Assembly: GCF_016741935.1 (NCBI RefSeq)
Contig: NZ_JAERRG010000024.1
Location: forward strand, 62,001 to 126,000
Origin: Streptomyces endocoffeicus
GTDB lineage: Bacteria; Actinomycetota; Actinomycetes; Streptomycetales; Streptomycetaceae
Direction of reading: 5' to 3'
DNA: 64,000 bases
Under the pieces are notes generated by a model. The model saw only the letters and a list, made by a program, of their open reading frames with translations, did not search any database and was not told where the DNA came from. This document shows, one piece after another, positions 35,267 to 44,171 of this stretch. How positions within the stretch are numbered: the stretch's first letter is position 1; each line of letters opens with the position of its first letter. Both the position numbers and the translations under genes were made by a program.

Positions 35267-35302
35267 CTTCCATCGTTCAGGATCGGATGGAAGATAGTTC
35301 AC
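35267..35302. promoter_or_regulatory. Inverted repeat and shared motif upstream of the exonuclease/phosphatase-family gene
   Basis: CTTCCATC-N11-GATGGAAG (35267-35293) is a perfect 8-bp dyad. It runs into GGAAGATAGTTCAC (35289-35302), which recurs with one change at 43331. It is a candidate RpiR-regulator site. Confidence 0.45.
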
Positions 35303-35325
35303 CGAAGGGCCCTACGGTCGAGGCC

Positions 35326-36186
35326 ATGTCCAAGAAAATGAACCTCCGCGTGCTCACCCTCAACATCTGGCTGGATCCGCGGGACCGTGAGAAGCGGGAC
35401 TCCCTTCTGCTCGAGGGGCTGCGCACCTTCGACGCCGACATCGTGTTCCTTCAGGAGGTGGTGCGCACCCCGGAGCGTGACGCGTTCAAGCTCGTGTCCG
35501 ACAACTCGCCCCTCCACTGGCACCACGCCTCCGACTACACCCAGGAGGGCTGGCCCGCGTGGGGCACCGCCGTCGGCACCCGCTGGGCACCGAAGAGCAT
35601 CGAGGTGCACCGGCTCCCGGCTGAGGACGGACCGTACGTGTGGGAGGCGATTCTGCCTCTCCCGATCGGCGTGGACATGCTCTTCCTCGGCGCCCGGCCG
35701 AGCTTCAAGTTCACCCGCGAGGCGGCCCGCGTCGAGCAGGCGCTGTTCATCACCGAGCTCGAGGAGAAGCGACGCCAGACGGCGCCGACGATCCTCGCCG
35801 GTGACTTCGACGCGGCCCCCGACCAGGACTGCATCCGCTTCTACACCGGCAAGTCCGCGATCAACGGCCGCAGCGCGGCGTTCCGCGACAGCTGGGCGAT
35901 CGCCGGTGACGGCACTCCCGGGTACACCTGGACGACCGACAGCCCGTGGGTGGCACGCAGCGTCGTCGATGCCCAGGGCATCGTCCCGAACTACTGGGTG
36001 CAGGAGCCGCACCATCGTCGCATCGACTACGTGTTCGCCGGCTCGACGGAGAACCACCTCGAGGTGGAGAGCGTGATCAACAGCAGCAAGGTCGTGTTCA
36101 ACGAGTACCCGACCGCCAGCGACCACTACGGCGTGCTCACCGAGTTCGAGTTCAACGCGCTCGACAAGCCCACTGCGTGGGCGTAG
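35326..36186 (+). CDS. Endonuclease/exonuclease/phosphatase-family hydrolase
   Basis: 286 residues, no signal peptide, so cytoplasmic. The EEP fold is shown by LTLNIW (Asn), FLQEVV (metal Glu), LAGDFDAAPD (Asp-containing catalytic loop, with Asp in the position often Asn), RIDYVFAGS and TASDHYGVLTEF (catalytic His). The family cleaves phosphodiesters in nucleic acids, sphingomyelin or inositol phosphates. Beside a C-P lyase operon and a YmdB-like enzyme it may release small organophosphorus compounds from diesters. Starts at 35326 or 35338 are both possible. It converges with the RpiR gene over a long terminator. Confidence 0.85.
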   Translation: MSKKMNLRVLTLNIWLDPRDREKRDSLLLEGLRTFDADIVFLQEVVRTPERDAFKLVSDNSPLHWHHASDYTQEGWPAWGTAVGTRWAPKSIEVHRLPAEDGPYVWEAILPLPIGVDMLFLGARPSFKFTREAARVEQALFITELEEKRRQTAPTILAGDFDAAPDQDCIRFYTGKSAINGRSAAFRDSWAIAGDGTPGYTWTTDSPWVARSVVDAQGIVPNYWVQEPHHRRIDYVFAGSTENHLEVESVINSSKVVFNEYPTASDHYGVLTEFEFNALDKPTAWA

Positions 36187-36192
36187 GCGTCA

Positions 36193-36236
36193 ACCCGCTT
36201 CCGCTGCCCGGCATCGGCCGGGCAGCGGAAGCGGGT
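36193..36236. terminator. Very strong bidirectional hairpin terminator
   Basis: A perfect 19-bp stem (36193-36211 and 36218-36236) with a 6-base loop fills the 52-base gap between two convergent genes. Confidence 0.9.
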
Positions 36237-36238
36237 GG

Positions 36239-37123
36239 TCAGATCCGGTGCGTCTCTTCGGCGCGCGCGGACAGCGCCGCGCCGCGCAGGGTGCGTTCGG
36301 CGTTCTCCGCGGTCACCGCGGAGTAGAGCGCGTCCAGGACCGCGAGATGGATGAATCGGCTCATCATGGCCTCGATCTGGAACCGGGTCTCGCCCGAACC
36401 CGCGACAAGGGTCACCGACGAGGCCGCGACCAGCGGTGAGCGGTAGAAGCTCGTCACCGCGACGACCGTCGCGCCGACATCACGGGCCGCTTCCGCCGCG
36501 GCCACCGTCGCGCGCGTTCTGCCGGTGTGGCTGATCGCCAGGCATACGTCACCCCCGGTGAGCATCGACGCGCAGATGTGCTGCGAGATCGGGTCCGCGG
36601 GATTCTCGATCGGCAGGCCGGCGCTGCGGAACCGCAGGGCGGTGTCCATCGCCAACGGCGCGGACGGGCCGGCCGAGACGAGCACGATCCGCCGCGCGGC
36701 GTCGAGTGCGTGGACCGCGCGCTCGAACTCCTCCGGGTCGATGCTCGATTCCGCCGCCGCGATCGACCGGGACGTCGACTGGAACACCGACGCGATGATC
36801 GAGCCCGGTGTTCCGTCCTGCGCCACGTCGCGATCACCCGAGTCGGCCGGCGCCTCCGACGCGAGCTGCAACTTGAACTCATGGAACCCCTTGAGTCCGA
36901 GGTCCTTGCAGAACCGCACTACGCTGCCCACAGAGCTTCGCGACACCGTGGCGAGGTCGGTGACCGTCATGCGGACGACTGCTGCGGGATTGGTGAGAAC
37001 GACGTTCGCGACGGCCGCCTGGGTGGGTGACATCGATGGGAAAAGCGCCCGGATCCGTGCGATGAGTGTGCCGCGATCGTGGCTCGTGTGCGGCGCCGAT
37101 GTCAGGTCAGCGGACATGGTCAT
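36239..37123 (-). CDS. RpiR/MurR-family transcriptional regulator
   Basis: 294 residues. The N-terminal HTH is LFPSMSPTQAAVANVVLTNP, then DLATVSRSSVGSVVRFCKDL; the C-terminal SIS domain (IVLVSAGPSAPLAM, CLAISHTGRTRATVAAAEAA) binds phosphosugars in this family. It lies 60 bases after the ABC ATPase gene on the same strand, probably as the last gene of the importer operon, and is the likely controller of that operon. The start may be the ATG at 37123 or 37117; no clear ribosome site is visible. Confidence 0.88.
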   Translation of the reverse strand: MTMSADLTSAPHTSHDRGTLIARIRALFPSMSPTQAAVANVVLTNPAAVVRMTVTDLATVSRSSVGSVVRFCKDLGLKGFHEFKLQLASEAPADSGDRDVAQDGTPGSIIASVFQSTSRSIAAAESSIDPEEFERAVHALDAARRIVLVSAGPSAPLAMDTALRFRSAGLPIENPADPISQHICASMLTGGDVCLAISHTGRTRATVAAAEAARDVGATVVAVTSFYRSPLVAASSVTLVAGSGETRFQIEAMMSRFIHLAVLDALYSAVTAENAERTLRGAALSARAEETHRI

Positions 37124-37183
37124 ATCCAAGCACTGTCGATACCGGACGCGCTATCGCCGCGATCGGCTGGGGTCGATTCACGA

Positions 37184-38869
37184 CTACGCATCGGTCTGTT
37201 CCAGCGCGCGGGCCCCGGTTCGCCGGCCCGCGTCCGGACCGGGTGCCGCGTTCGGTGCGAGCCAGGGGTTCGCGGACATCAGCTGCCGGGTGTACGGGTG
37301 TTCCGGCCGGAAGAGGACCTGGTCGGTGGGACCGGCCTCGACGATGCGCCCCCGTTCCATCACCACGATGGTGTCGGAGAGATGGGAGATCACCGCCAGG
37401 TCGTGCGAAACGACGACGAGGCCGAGCGGACGCCGCGTGGTCAGCGTGAGCAGCAGGTTCACGATCCCCGCCTGGACGGAAAGGTCCAGCGCCGACGTCG
37501 GTTCGTCGGCGACGAGGATGGACGGATTCGCGGCCAGGGCGCGGGCAATCGAGACGCGCTGGCATTGCCCACCGCTGAGCCGGCCCGGTCGCCTGTGCAC
37601 GAGATCGCCGGTGAGGCCGACGGCCTCGAGCAGCTCGAGGGCACGCTCGTGCGCTGCCCGCCGCGGCAGCCTCTGCACCGTCCGGCATGCTTCCTCGACG
37701 CTCGCGAGCGCGGTCTGCGTTTCGGTGAGGGACGCGAACGGGTCCTGCAGGATCAGCTGCACCTCGTGCCGTTCCGGCTGCCGGCCTCCGAAGCGACGCC
37801 ACGGCCTGCCGTCAACGGTCACCTGGTCCGAGGGGAGGACGCCGGTGAGCAGCCGGGCGAGCGTGGACTTCCCGCTGCCGGACTCGCCGACGATCCCGAG
37901 TCGCTCGCCGGCCCGGACACGGACGCGGATGTCGTGCAGAATCTGCCGGTCTCCGTAGGAGAAGTGCAGCCGACGAGCCTCGACCGTCGGCACATTCCCG
38001 GTCGGCACCGCTCGGGCCGGAACCGGTACGTACTCGCCGTCGGTGGCGGCCTGCGACTCCTCGCTCCCGCGGCGGGCCAGGAGGTAGTACCCGCGAGGCG
38101 TGCGTTCCGGAAGGGCGCTGACGAGCATCCGCGTGTACGGATCCCGCGGGCTTTGGAGCACCTCGGCGGTGCGGCCGGTCTCGACCACCCGGCCCTGGTG
38201 CATGACGACGACGCGATCGGTCGCGGACGCGATCGCGTTGATGTCGTGCGAGATGATCACGAGCCCGAGCTGACGCTCGAGTCGCAGCCCGGTGAAGAGG
38301 TTCAGCACGTCGGCGCGGACGGATGCGTCCAGAGCGGTGGTCGGCTCGTCGGCGAGGAGCAGGCGCGGTTCGGACGCGAGCGCGAGCGCGATCATCACCC
38401 GCTGCCGCATCCCACCGGAAAGTTCGTGGGGCCGGGAGCGCAGCAGTGTTTCGGTAGGGGTGAGCCGCACCGCCTCGAGCGCGTGGCGGACGTCGTCATC
38501 GGTCACCCGGGTGCGCCGGGTCAGCCGCAGGGCTTCGCGCACCTGGCTGCCGATTCGCTGCAGCGGGTCAAGGCTCGACATGCTCGCCTGCGGCACCATC
38601 GATACGATCCCGCGGAGGGTGCGCTGCCGGCTCCGCAGGGACTCACGGGTCACGTCGCGGCCGTCGACGTGGACCGTGCCGGACTCGATCCGGCCGCCGA
38701 TCGAGGACAGCAGCCCCGTGATGGCGCGCAGGGTCATGGTCTTCCCGGAGCCGGTCTCGCCGATGATGCCGAGCGCCTCACCGCTGTCGAGCGCGAGGGA
38801 CACACGGTTGAGCACCTTCGTCTGTGCGATGGTGACGTTGATGTCGCGGACGTCGAGCAGAGCGGTCAC
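37184..38869 (-). CDS. Dipeptide/oligopeptide-type ABC importer, fused double ATPase (DppD-DppF)
   Basis: 561 residues, two complete nucleotide-binding domains: first GETGSGKTMTLRA, LSGGMRQRVMIALAL, LLADEPTTALDAS; second GESGSGKSTLARLL, LSGGQCQRVSIARAL, LVADEPTSALDLS. Each half ends with the YTRML/YTRQL tail of Opp/Dpp ATPases. The protein powers the two permeases encoded just upstream. GTG start at 38869, overlapping the permease stop. Confidence 0.93.
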   Translation of the reverse strand: MTALLDVRDINVTIAQTKVLNRVSLALDSGEALGIIGETGSGKTMTLRAITGLLSSIGGRIESGTVHVDGRDVTRESLRSRQRTLRGIVSMVPQASMSSLDPLQRIGSQVREALRLTRRTRVTDDDVRHALEAVRLTPTETLLRSRPHELSGGMRQRVMIALALASEPRLLLADEPTTALDASVRADVLNLFTGLRLERQLGLVIISHDINAIASATDRVVVMHQGRVVETGRTAEVLQSPRDPYTRMLVSALPERTPRGYYLLARRGSEESQAATDGEYVPVPARAVPTGNVPTVEARRLHFSYGDRQILHDIRVRVRAGERLGIVGESGSGKSTLARLLTGVLPSDQVTVDGRPWRRFGGRQPERHEVQLILQDPFASLTETQTALASVEEACRTVQRLPRRAAHERALELLEAVGLTGDLVHRRPGRLSGGQCQRVSIARALAANPSILVADEPTSALDLSVQAGIVNLLLTLTTRRPLGLVVVSHDLAVISHLSDTIVVMERGRIVEAGPTDQVLFRPEHPYTRQLMSANPWLAPNAAPGPDAGRRTGARALEQTDA

Positions 38870-39759
38870 CGGGAGTTCCTTCCACCAGCGGAGTCGGCCA
38901 TGAGGGCGAAGCCGACACCGAGCACGAGCACGACCAGGCCGGGAATGATCGGCGCCCACCAGGCGATCGGCAGCAGGGCGATGCTGTCGGCCATCATCCG
39001 GCCGAGTTCGGGCGTCGGCGGGGCGATGCCGACGCCGAGGAACGCCAGCGAACCGACCAGCGCGGTCGTCGCGACCGCCTGCGTCGCGGCGTAGGACAGG
39101 TTCGTCGACACCAGCGCCGGCCCGATGTGCCGGAACAGGATGCGCATCGGTCCGTATCCGAGGACGCGGGCGGCGACGACGGAGTCCCGCTCGCGGAGCA
39201 CGATCGCGCGGGACATGGTCAGCCGGGTGTACGGGGGCCAGCACGCGATCATGATCGCGATGCTGATCGCGGCGGCGCCGCGCGGCAGACCGGGGATCAG
39301 CTCACGGTTACCGAGCGCCGCGGCGAGCGCGATCACGAGCACGATGTACGGGAACGCCATCGTCGCGTCGGTGATCCTGCTGATCACGGCGCGGCCCACG
39401 GCCGGAAGGTAGGCGGCGATCAGGCCGAGGAGCGCACCGCCGAACGCCGCGACGGCGATGCTGACGACGATGAGCCCGAGGTCGATCCGGCCGGCTTCGA
39501 AGACGCGGACGAAGATGTCCCGGCCGAGCTGGTCGGTGCCGAACAGATGCCGGGCGCTGGGCGGAGCGAGCGGCATCGCGCTGATGTCGGAGGACGACAC
39601 CGGGCTGACCAACGGAACGATGATGAACGCCAGGGCGAGGACCACGACGATCGTCAGTCCGACCAGCCGCTCCGCGCGGAGGTTCAGCGTGCGACGGCGA
39701 CGCGGGGAAGCGGGCCGGGGCATTGCCGCCGGGTTGGGCGGCTCGACGACGGCGGTCAC
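38866..39759 (-). CDS. Dipeptide-type ABC importer permease (DppC-like)
   Basis: 297 residues with about six membrane helices. HLFGTDQLGRDIFVRVFEAG near residue 60 is the DppC/OppC signature, and the EAA-type coupling loop is AARVLGYGPMRILFRHIGP. GTG start overlapping the upstream permease stop; it ends in the ATPase start, so the three are translationally coupled. Confidence 0.93.
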   Translation of the reverse strand: MTAVVEPPNPAAMPRPASPRRRRTLNLRAERLVGLTIVVVLALAFIIVPLVSPVSSSDISAMPLAPPSARHLFGTDQLGRDIFVRVFEAGRIDLGLIVVSIAVAAFGGALLGLIAAYLPAVGRAVISRITDATMAFPYIVLVIALAAALGNRELIPGLPRGAAAISIAIMIACWPPYTRLTMSRAIVLRERDSVVAARVLGYGPMRILFRHIGPALVSTNLSYAATQAVATTALVGSLAFLGVGIAPPTPELGRMMADSIALLPIAWWAPIIPGLVVLVLGVGFALMADSAGGRNSR

Positions 39760-40757
39760 CGGGCGGCCCTCGGGTCGATCACGCGCGTGGCGACCTCGGC
39801 GATCAGGTTGAGCACCACGACGACCGCGCCGGTCAGGAGGACGATGCCCTGGATGACGGGAAAGTCCAGCGATCCGACCGCGGTCGTCATCGCCCGTCCG
39901 ATACCGGGGAGGCCATAGACGATCTCGACGATGACCGCACCGCTGATCAGGTAGCTCAGGCTGACACCGATGACGGCCAGCACCGGACCGGCGCAGTTCG
40001 GGGCGACGTGGCGGAGCATGAGCCGTGCCCGCGACATACCGCGCGCCGCGGCGGCTTCGGCGAAGGGTTCGTGCAGCACCTCGCCGGCGCGTGTCCGCAC
40101 CACACGGAGGATGATCGGGGTCAACCAGAACGACACGGTCACCGCGGGCAGGAAGAGGTACTGGAAGCTGTCGGGGTAGCCGCTCCCCCACCCGCCTGCG
40201 GGGAACAGCCGTCCGCCGAGCGCGACCGTGAGGATGAGCACGAGACCGACCAGCGCGCCCGGTGCCGCGAGGCCGATCAGTGAGAACACGCGGACGATGT
40301 TGTCGAACACCGGCCGGTTGCCGCCCGCGGCGAGCAGCCCGACCCCGATGCCGACGACGCACGAGATCAGCAGCGCCACGCCGACGAGGGCGAACGTGAC
40401 CCCGGCACCGTTCACGACGACGCTCGCAACGGTGGTGCCCGGGTGCTGGAAGGAGTTGCCGAGGTCGCCGTGCAGGAGACCGGCCAGGTAGCCGAGGAAC
40501 TGCACGAGGAGCGGCTTGTCGAGTCCGAGCTCGGCGCGGAGCGCCGCGATCCGCTGCGGGCTTGCGCCTGTGTTTCCTCCGATCAGGACGACGGCCGGGT
40601 CGCCGAGCAGCGTCCGGATGAGGAAGAAGGTGATGACCATGACGAGCAGTGTCACGACGATCGCCTGCACGAACGGACTGAGAATGGCGGCCAGGCGCTT
40701 GCCTGCCCGGCTGCCGGTCCGGCGGGCCGCCGGACCGGGCAGGACTGCTGAGGACAT
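39756..40757 (-). CDS. Dipeptide-type ABC importer permease (DppB-like)
   Basis: 333 residues, about six membrane helices. ITFFLIRTLLGDPAVVLIGG is the usual N-terminal stretch of DppB/OppB, and the coupling loop is EAAAARGMSRARLMLRHVAPN. It lies 101 bases after the binding-protein gene. Forms the channel with the DppC-like protein. Confidence 0.93.
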   Translation of the reverse strand: MSSAVLPGPAARRTGSRAGKRLAAILSPFVQAIVVTLLVMVITFFLIRTLLGDPAVVLIGGNTGASPQRIAALRAELGLDKPLLVQFLGYLAGLLHGDLGNSFQHPGTTVASVVVNGAGVTFALVGVALLISCVVGIGVGLLAAGGNRPVFDNIVRVFSLIGLAAPGALVGLVLILTVALGGRLFPAGGWGSGYPDSFQYLFLPAVTVSFWLTPIILRVVRTRAGEVLHEPFAEAAAARGMSRARLMLRHVAPNCAGPVLAVIGVSLSYLISGAVIVEIVYGLPGIGRAMTTAVGSLDFPVIQGIVLLTGAVVVVLNLIAEVATRVIDPRAAR

Positions 40758-40858
40758 CTGCAGTGCTTTCTCTGGAGAACGGTGTGAGCCGTACGGAAGA
40801 GGGAGGAAGGGCTCGCGATGCGCGTCCTCGCGCGGGTTGACGCGAGTCCTCGCGCGAG

Positions 40859-42439
40859 TTACGGCAGGACCAGATACGAAGCGCCCACGCTGTGGATGAC
40901 GTTGCTCGGGAACCGGGACACACCCACGTAGCTCAGGGTCGTCAGCGGGATCGAAGGAAGTTCCTTCGCATACTCCTCGTTGATCTTCTCGACCAGCCCG
41001 GGCGCCTCACTGGAGGAGGCGGTCTTCATCCGGTCGGACAGCGCCTTCAGCTCCGGCATGTCCGGCTTCGTCGGCAGCGTTCCCCAGAAGTTGGCGTTGT
41101 TGCCCGACCTCGGGTCGCCGTAAATGTAGCCACCGAGGTAGGTCTGGGTGTTTTCGTAATAGCCGATCCAGCGGGTGAACAGACCCCAGTCGCCCTGCTT
41201 GAGACGGTCTCCGACCTGGTTGAAGGTCGTGTTCTCGATCTCGAGCCGGATGCCGATGGCCTTGAGCTGCTGCTGCACGACCTGAGCGACGAGCGGCACC
41301 TGCCACGCGGAGTCGGTGACGGTGACGAGCGGGATGGTGCACCCGTTCTGACACTTGGTGCCCTTGAGCTTGGCCTTCGCCGCGGCGATGTTCTGCTTGG
41401 TGGCCTTGACGTTCGGCGAGTCGTTGTCCTGGTTCCACGGGATGCCGTAGAGCGGCAGCCCGACGCGCTCGCCGCCGAGCGCCGAGGCGGCGATCTGCTG
41501 ACGGTTGACGGCGAGCGAGATCGCCTGGCGGACGCGCTTGTCACCGGCGATGGGGTCGTTGAAGTTGACCGACAGCCCCATCTGGCCCCCGTTCCATTTC
41601 GCCGTGTCGAGCGTGAGCGGGCTCTTCACCTGCGACAGCAGGTTCCCCGGGATGTTGTCGGCGTAGTCGACCTGCCCGCTCTTGAGCTGCGCGAGACGTG
41701 TGGCGGCGTCGGTGACGGCGACAAAGTTGATCTTCTTTACCTTGCGCGGCGTGGTGTCGTAGTAGTTGGGGTTCGCCGAGAGGGTGAACTTGCCGTTGGT
41801 CGTATCGAGGGTGTCGAGCTTGAACCGGCCGGCCGAGACCGGGTGCTTCCAGAAGCTGTCGCCCTTCGCGATGGCCGACGCCGGAAGGATGATCATCTCC
41901 GGCGTCGACAGAGCGGCCGGCAGACCCGGATATGGACGGCTCATCGCCAGCGACACCGTGTTGTCGTCAGGCGCGGTGACCTTCTTGATACTGCTCATCA
42001 CCGGGCCGATGAAGTTGTCACCGGCGACGTTCGGCGTCGACAGGATCCGATCGAGCGAAGCGACGACATCCTTGGAGGTCAGAGCGGATCCGTCGGAGAA
42101 CTTCAGCCCGGAACGGAGCTTGACTGTCCAGGTCAGCCCGTCGGGAGAGGCGGTGACCGACTTGGCGAGCTGCGGGCTGCCGCTGTCCTTCCCGTCGGCG
42201 TAGTTCGTGAGGTAGCCACCCCACAGGAAGGTCAGCTGCGTCGTCTCGTAGGACGCCGAGCTCATCGGGTCCAGCGACTGCGGAATCGCGTGGTCCGCGA
42301 TCGTGATCTCATCGCTCACGGCCTTCGATCCGGCCGACGGCGACGAGCACGCGTTCAGAGCCGACGCGGCGACCGCCACGGCCGCGGCGACGACCGGAAG
42401 TCGCCGCCGGCGTCTGCGCACAAGGGAGATGGACATCAT
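40859..42439 (-). CDS. Dipeptide-type ABC importer substrate-binding lipoprotein (family 5)
   Basis: 526 residues. The N-terminal signal ends in a lipobox, ALNAC, so it is lipid-anchored outside. ITIADHAIPQSLDPMSSASY, then WTVKLRSGLKFSDGSALTSK, are the family-5 (Opp/Dpp/Ni) binding-protein motifs. Such proteins bind peptides, nickel chelates, sugars or opines; with its neighbours a phosphonate- or phosphodiester-bearing ligand is plausible but unproven. It ends in TAA, uncommon in Streptomyces. Confidence 0.92.
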   Translation of the reverse strand: MMSISLVRRRRRRLPVVAAAVAVAASALNACSSPSAGSKAVSDEITIADHAIPQSLDPMSSASYETTQLTFLWGGYLTNYADGKDSGSPQLAKSVTASPDGLTWTVKLRSGLKFSDGSALTSKDVVASLDRILSTPNVAGDNFIGPVMSSIKKVTAPDDNTVSLAMSRPYPGLPAALSTPEMIILPASAIAKGDSFWKHPVSAGRFKLDTLDTTNGKFTLSANPNYYDTTPRKVKKINFVAVTDAATRLAQLKSGQVDYADNIPGNLLSQVKSPLTLDTAKWNGGQMGLSVNFNDPIAGDKRVRQAISLAVNRQQIAASALGGERVGLPLYGIPWNQDNDSPNVKATKQNIAAAKAKLKGTKCQNGCTIPLVTVTDSAWQVPLVAQVVQQQLKAIGIRLEIENTTFNQVGDRLKQGDWGLFTRWIGYYENTQTYLGGYIYGDPRSGNNANFWGTLPTKPDMPELKALSDRMKTASSSEAPGLVEKINEEYAKELPSIPLTTLSYVGVSRFPSNVIHSVGASYLVLP

Positions 42440-42487
42440 GACTGCTCTCTGCAGAGGGGTTCGAGGAGGAGAAGAGAGGAATGGTGA

Positions 42488-43297
42488 TCAGTCGGCATCG
42501 ACGCGGACCACCGACGTGGTGAGCCCGTCGGCGATGTCGAAGATCGCCGCGCCCAGGGTGAAGTCACCGGTGGCGAGCTGGAAAGGCGGCAGTGAGGAGG
42601 TGTCCTCACCCCGGAAACCCTTGACGAAGTGGATCGGGTCGAACCCGTACCCGCTGAAGCCCAACCGGCCGGCCATACCGAGTTCCGCGACGAAGCCGGT
42701 GCCGCCGGGCAGCAAGTGCGCGTGGATCGTCCCGTCGTGGGTATGGGTCCCGACGACCGCGGCGACCTGCCCGTCGACGGCGCCGGAGAACCACGCCTTC
42801 TCCGACGGCGACCCGCTGTGCAGGTCAACCACGACCGTCCCCCGGAGCAGACCGCCTTCGGCCAGCTCCGTCCACGCGTCCCACAGGTCGGTCGGCTTCG
42901 GGGCCAGGCACCCCTTGCCCACCGCGCCGGGGCTCAGCAGATTCACCACCGTCAGCGTCTTGTCACCCTCACCGATGGTCAGGACCCCCTTTCCGCGCGT
43001 CTCCTGCACGTTCAGAGGGCGGACGACCTGCGGGTACGCGAACGACTCCGCGACCTCGGGACCGTCCCACGAGTGGTTCCCGCCGGTGATGACATCGGCA
43101 CCACCCGCGATAAGGGCGTCCAACTCCTTACGGGTGGTCCCGAATCCGTTCTGCGGCAACGGGCCAGTGACGGCGGCGTTCTCCGCGTTCACCACGATCC
43201 AGTCGAGCTCGTACTCGGCACGCAGTTCCGGCAGGCGGGCACCGAGCCACGCAGCCGCTTCGGGGCCGACAACATCGCCCACGGTCATTACACGCAT
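42488..43297 (-). CDS. YmdB-like metallophosphoesterase (TIGR00282 type)
   Basis: 269 residues. Metal-binding motifs in order are TVGDVVG, IVVNAENAAVTG, ITGGNHSWDG, VVVDLHSGSPSEK and VVGTHTHDGT, matching the binuclear YmdB phosphodiesterases known to hydrolyse 2',3'-cyclic nucleotides. No signal peptide. It is the first gene of the putative importer operon, 48 bases before the binding protein. Of several in-frame ATGs I chose 43297; 43306 is also possible. Confidence 0.85.
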   Translation of the reverse strand: MRVMTVGDVVGPEAAAWLGARLPELRAEYELDWIVVNAENAAVTGPLPQNGFGTTRKELDALIAGGADVITGGNHSWDGPEVAESFAYPQVVRPLNVQETRGKGVLTIGEGDKTLTVVNLLSPGAVGKGCLAPKPTDLWDAWTELAEGGLLRGTVVVDLHSGSPSEKAWFSGAVDGQVAAVVGTHTHDGTIHAHLLPGGTGFVAELGMAGRLGFSGYGFDPIHFVKGFRGEDTSSLPPFQLATGDFTLGAAIFDIADGLTTSVVRVDAD

Positions 43298-43330
43298 CTG
43301 TCGCATGACGCGACCGTAGAGCTCCGGCGG

Positions 43331-43372
43331 AAAATAGTTCACTTCAGTTGATGAACGAAGGATGAATCATCC
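43331..43372. promoter_or_regulatory. Palindrome and shared motif upstream of the YmdB-like gene
   Basis: GGAAAATAGTTCAC (43331-43344) differs by one base from the motif at 35289. GGATGA-A-TCATCC (43360-43372) is a perfect 13-bp palindrome, and GTTCA/TGAAC lie between. They are candidate sites of the RpiR regulator. Confidence 0.45.
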
Positions 43373-44171
43373 ATCGGCTTCAGTCTGGAACTTCCTTCAC
43401 CAACTCATGCCGCCGGCAGGCCCGGCACGAGGGCTGCCGCAGGTCATCACCTGGGCCGCCGGGGCCGGACGGCCGCGGAACTCGGTCAGACAGCGGGCAT
43501 GGCGGGCGCGACGTCGGCCCGGCCGACCACGGGCGGCAGCTCACACGCCGAACAGGCCGCGCTCCACCCTCCCGTTCGACGAGGACGGGGCGGGAAGGTC
43601 CTCGGGGCAGCCCCCGAGCGGCGGCCGAACTGACGGCCTCCGTCGCCTCGGCGACGAACCGCGTCGGAGATCTCCGAGGGCCAGTCCGTGCCGGGCACAG
43701 ACGTCTCCCGGCAGGCCTTCTCCCGTACACACGCCGCCGCCCAACTGCGTCAGCAGTCACCCATCGACGTCAGCTGTTCGGTGGCTCGCTCGCCGACCCA
43801 GGCGGCGCGCAGGAGCCGGGCGCGTGACGGTGAGTTCGACGTCGCAGAGCACGCTGACAGGCAGCACACGCGGATCGCGGCCGGTTTGCTTGCGTCCGCC
43901 CGCGGTGAGTCCCCAGATGGGGGGCAGGCCGGCCTCAGCCGCGCGGGCGGGGCCGTCGACGGCAGGGAAGGAAGCCGGTGGCCCGGACGTCGAACTGGAA
44001 ACACTCCTCGACGCCCGCCGGCGGGCAGCGTCTACGCTAACGACCTGCGGCCACCGCACGATCTTCAGGAGTCCACACAACACCCGATGATCACGCGGTG
44101 GCCGTAAAGGTTCCCAGCCGGGCCCGCCGCAAGATCGCGAACCCGGACTGGAGTATTACCGGACCGGAGTA
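43373..44171. other. About 800 bases with no supported gene
   Basis: Open frames exist on both strands, but none has a credible start, codon pattern or recognisable domain. A decayed gene is possible. It separates the organophosphorus island from the AbgT/lyase cassette and may be a junction. Confidence 0.5.

Noticed and set aside
40821..40861. Imperfect 20-bp repeat rich in CGCG after the binding-protein gene
   Set aside because: GC-simple sequence with small dyads; not a convincing terminator or operator.
43757..44083. 108-codon minus-strand frame in the gene-poor stretch
   Set aside because: No ribosome site, no family resemblance, composition like a shadow frame.
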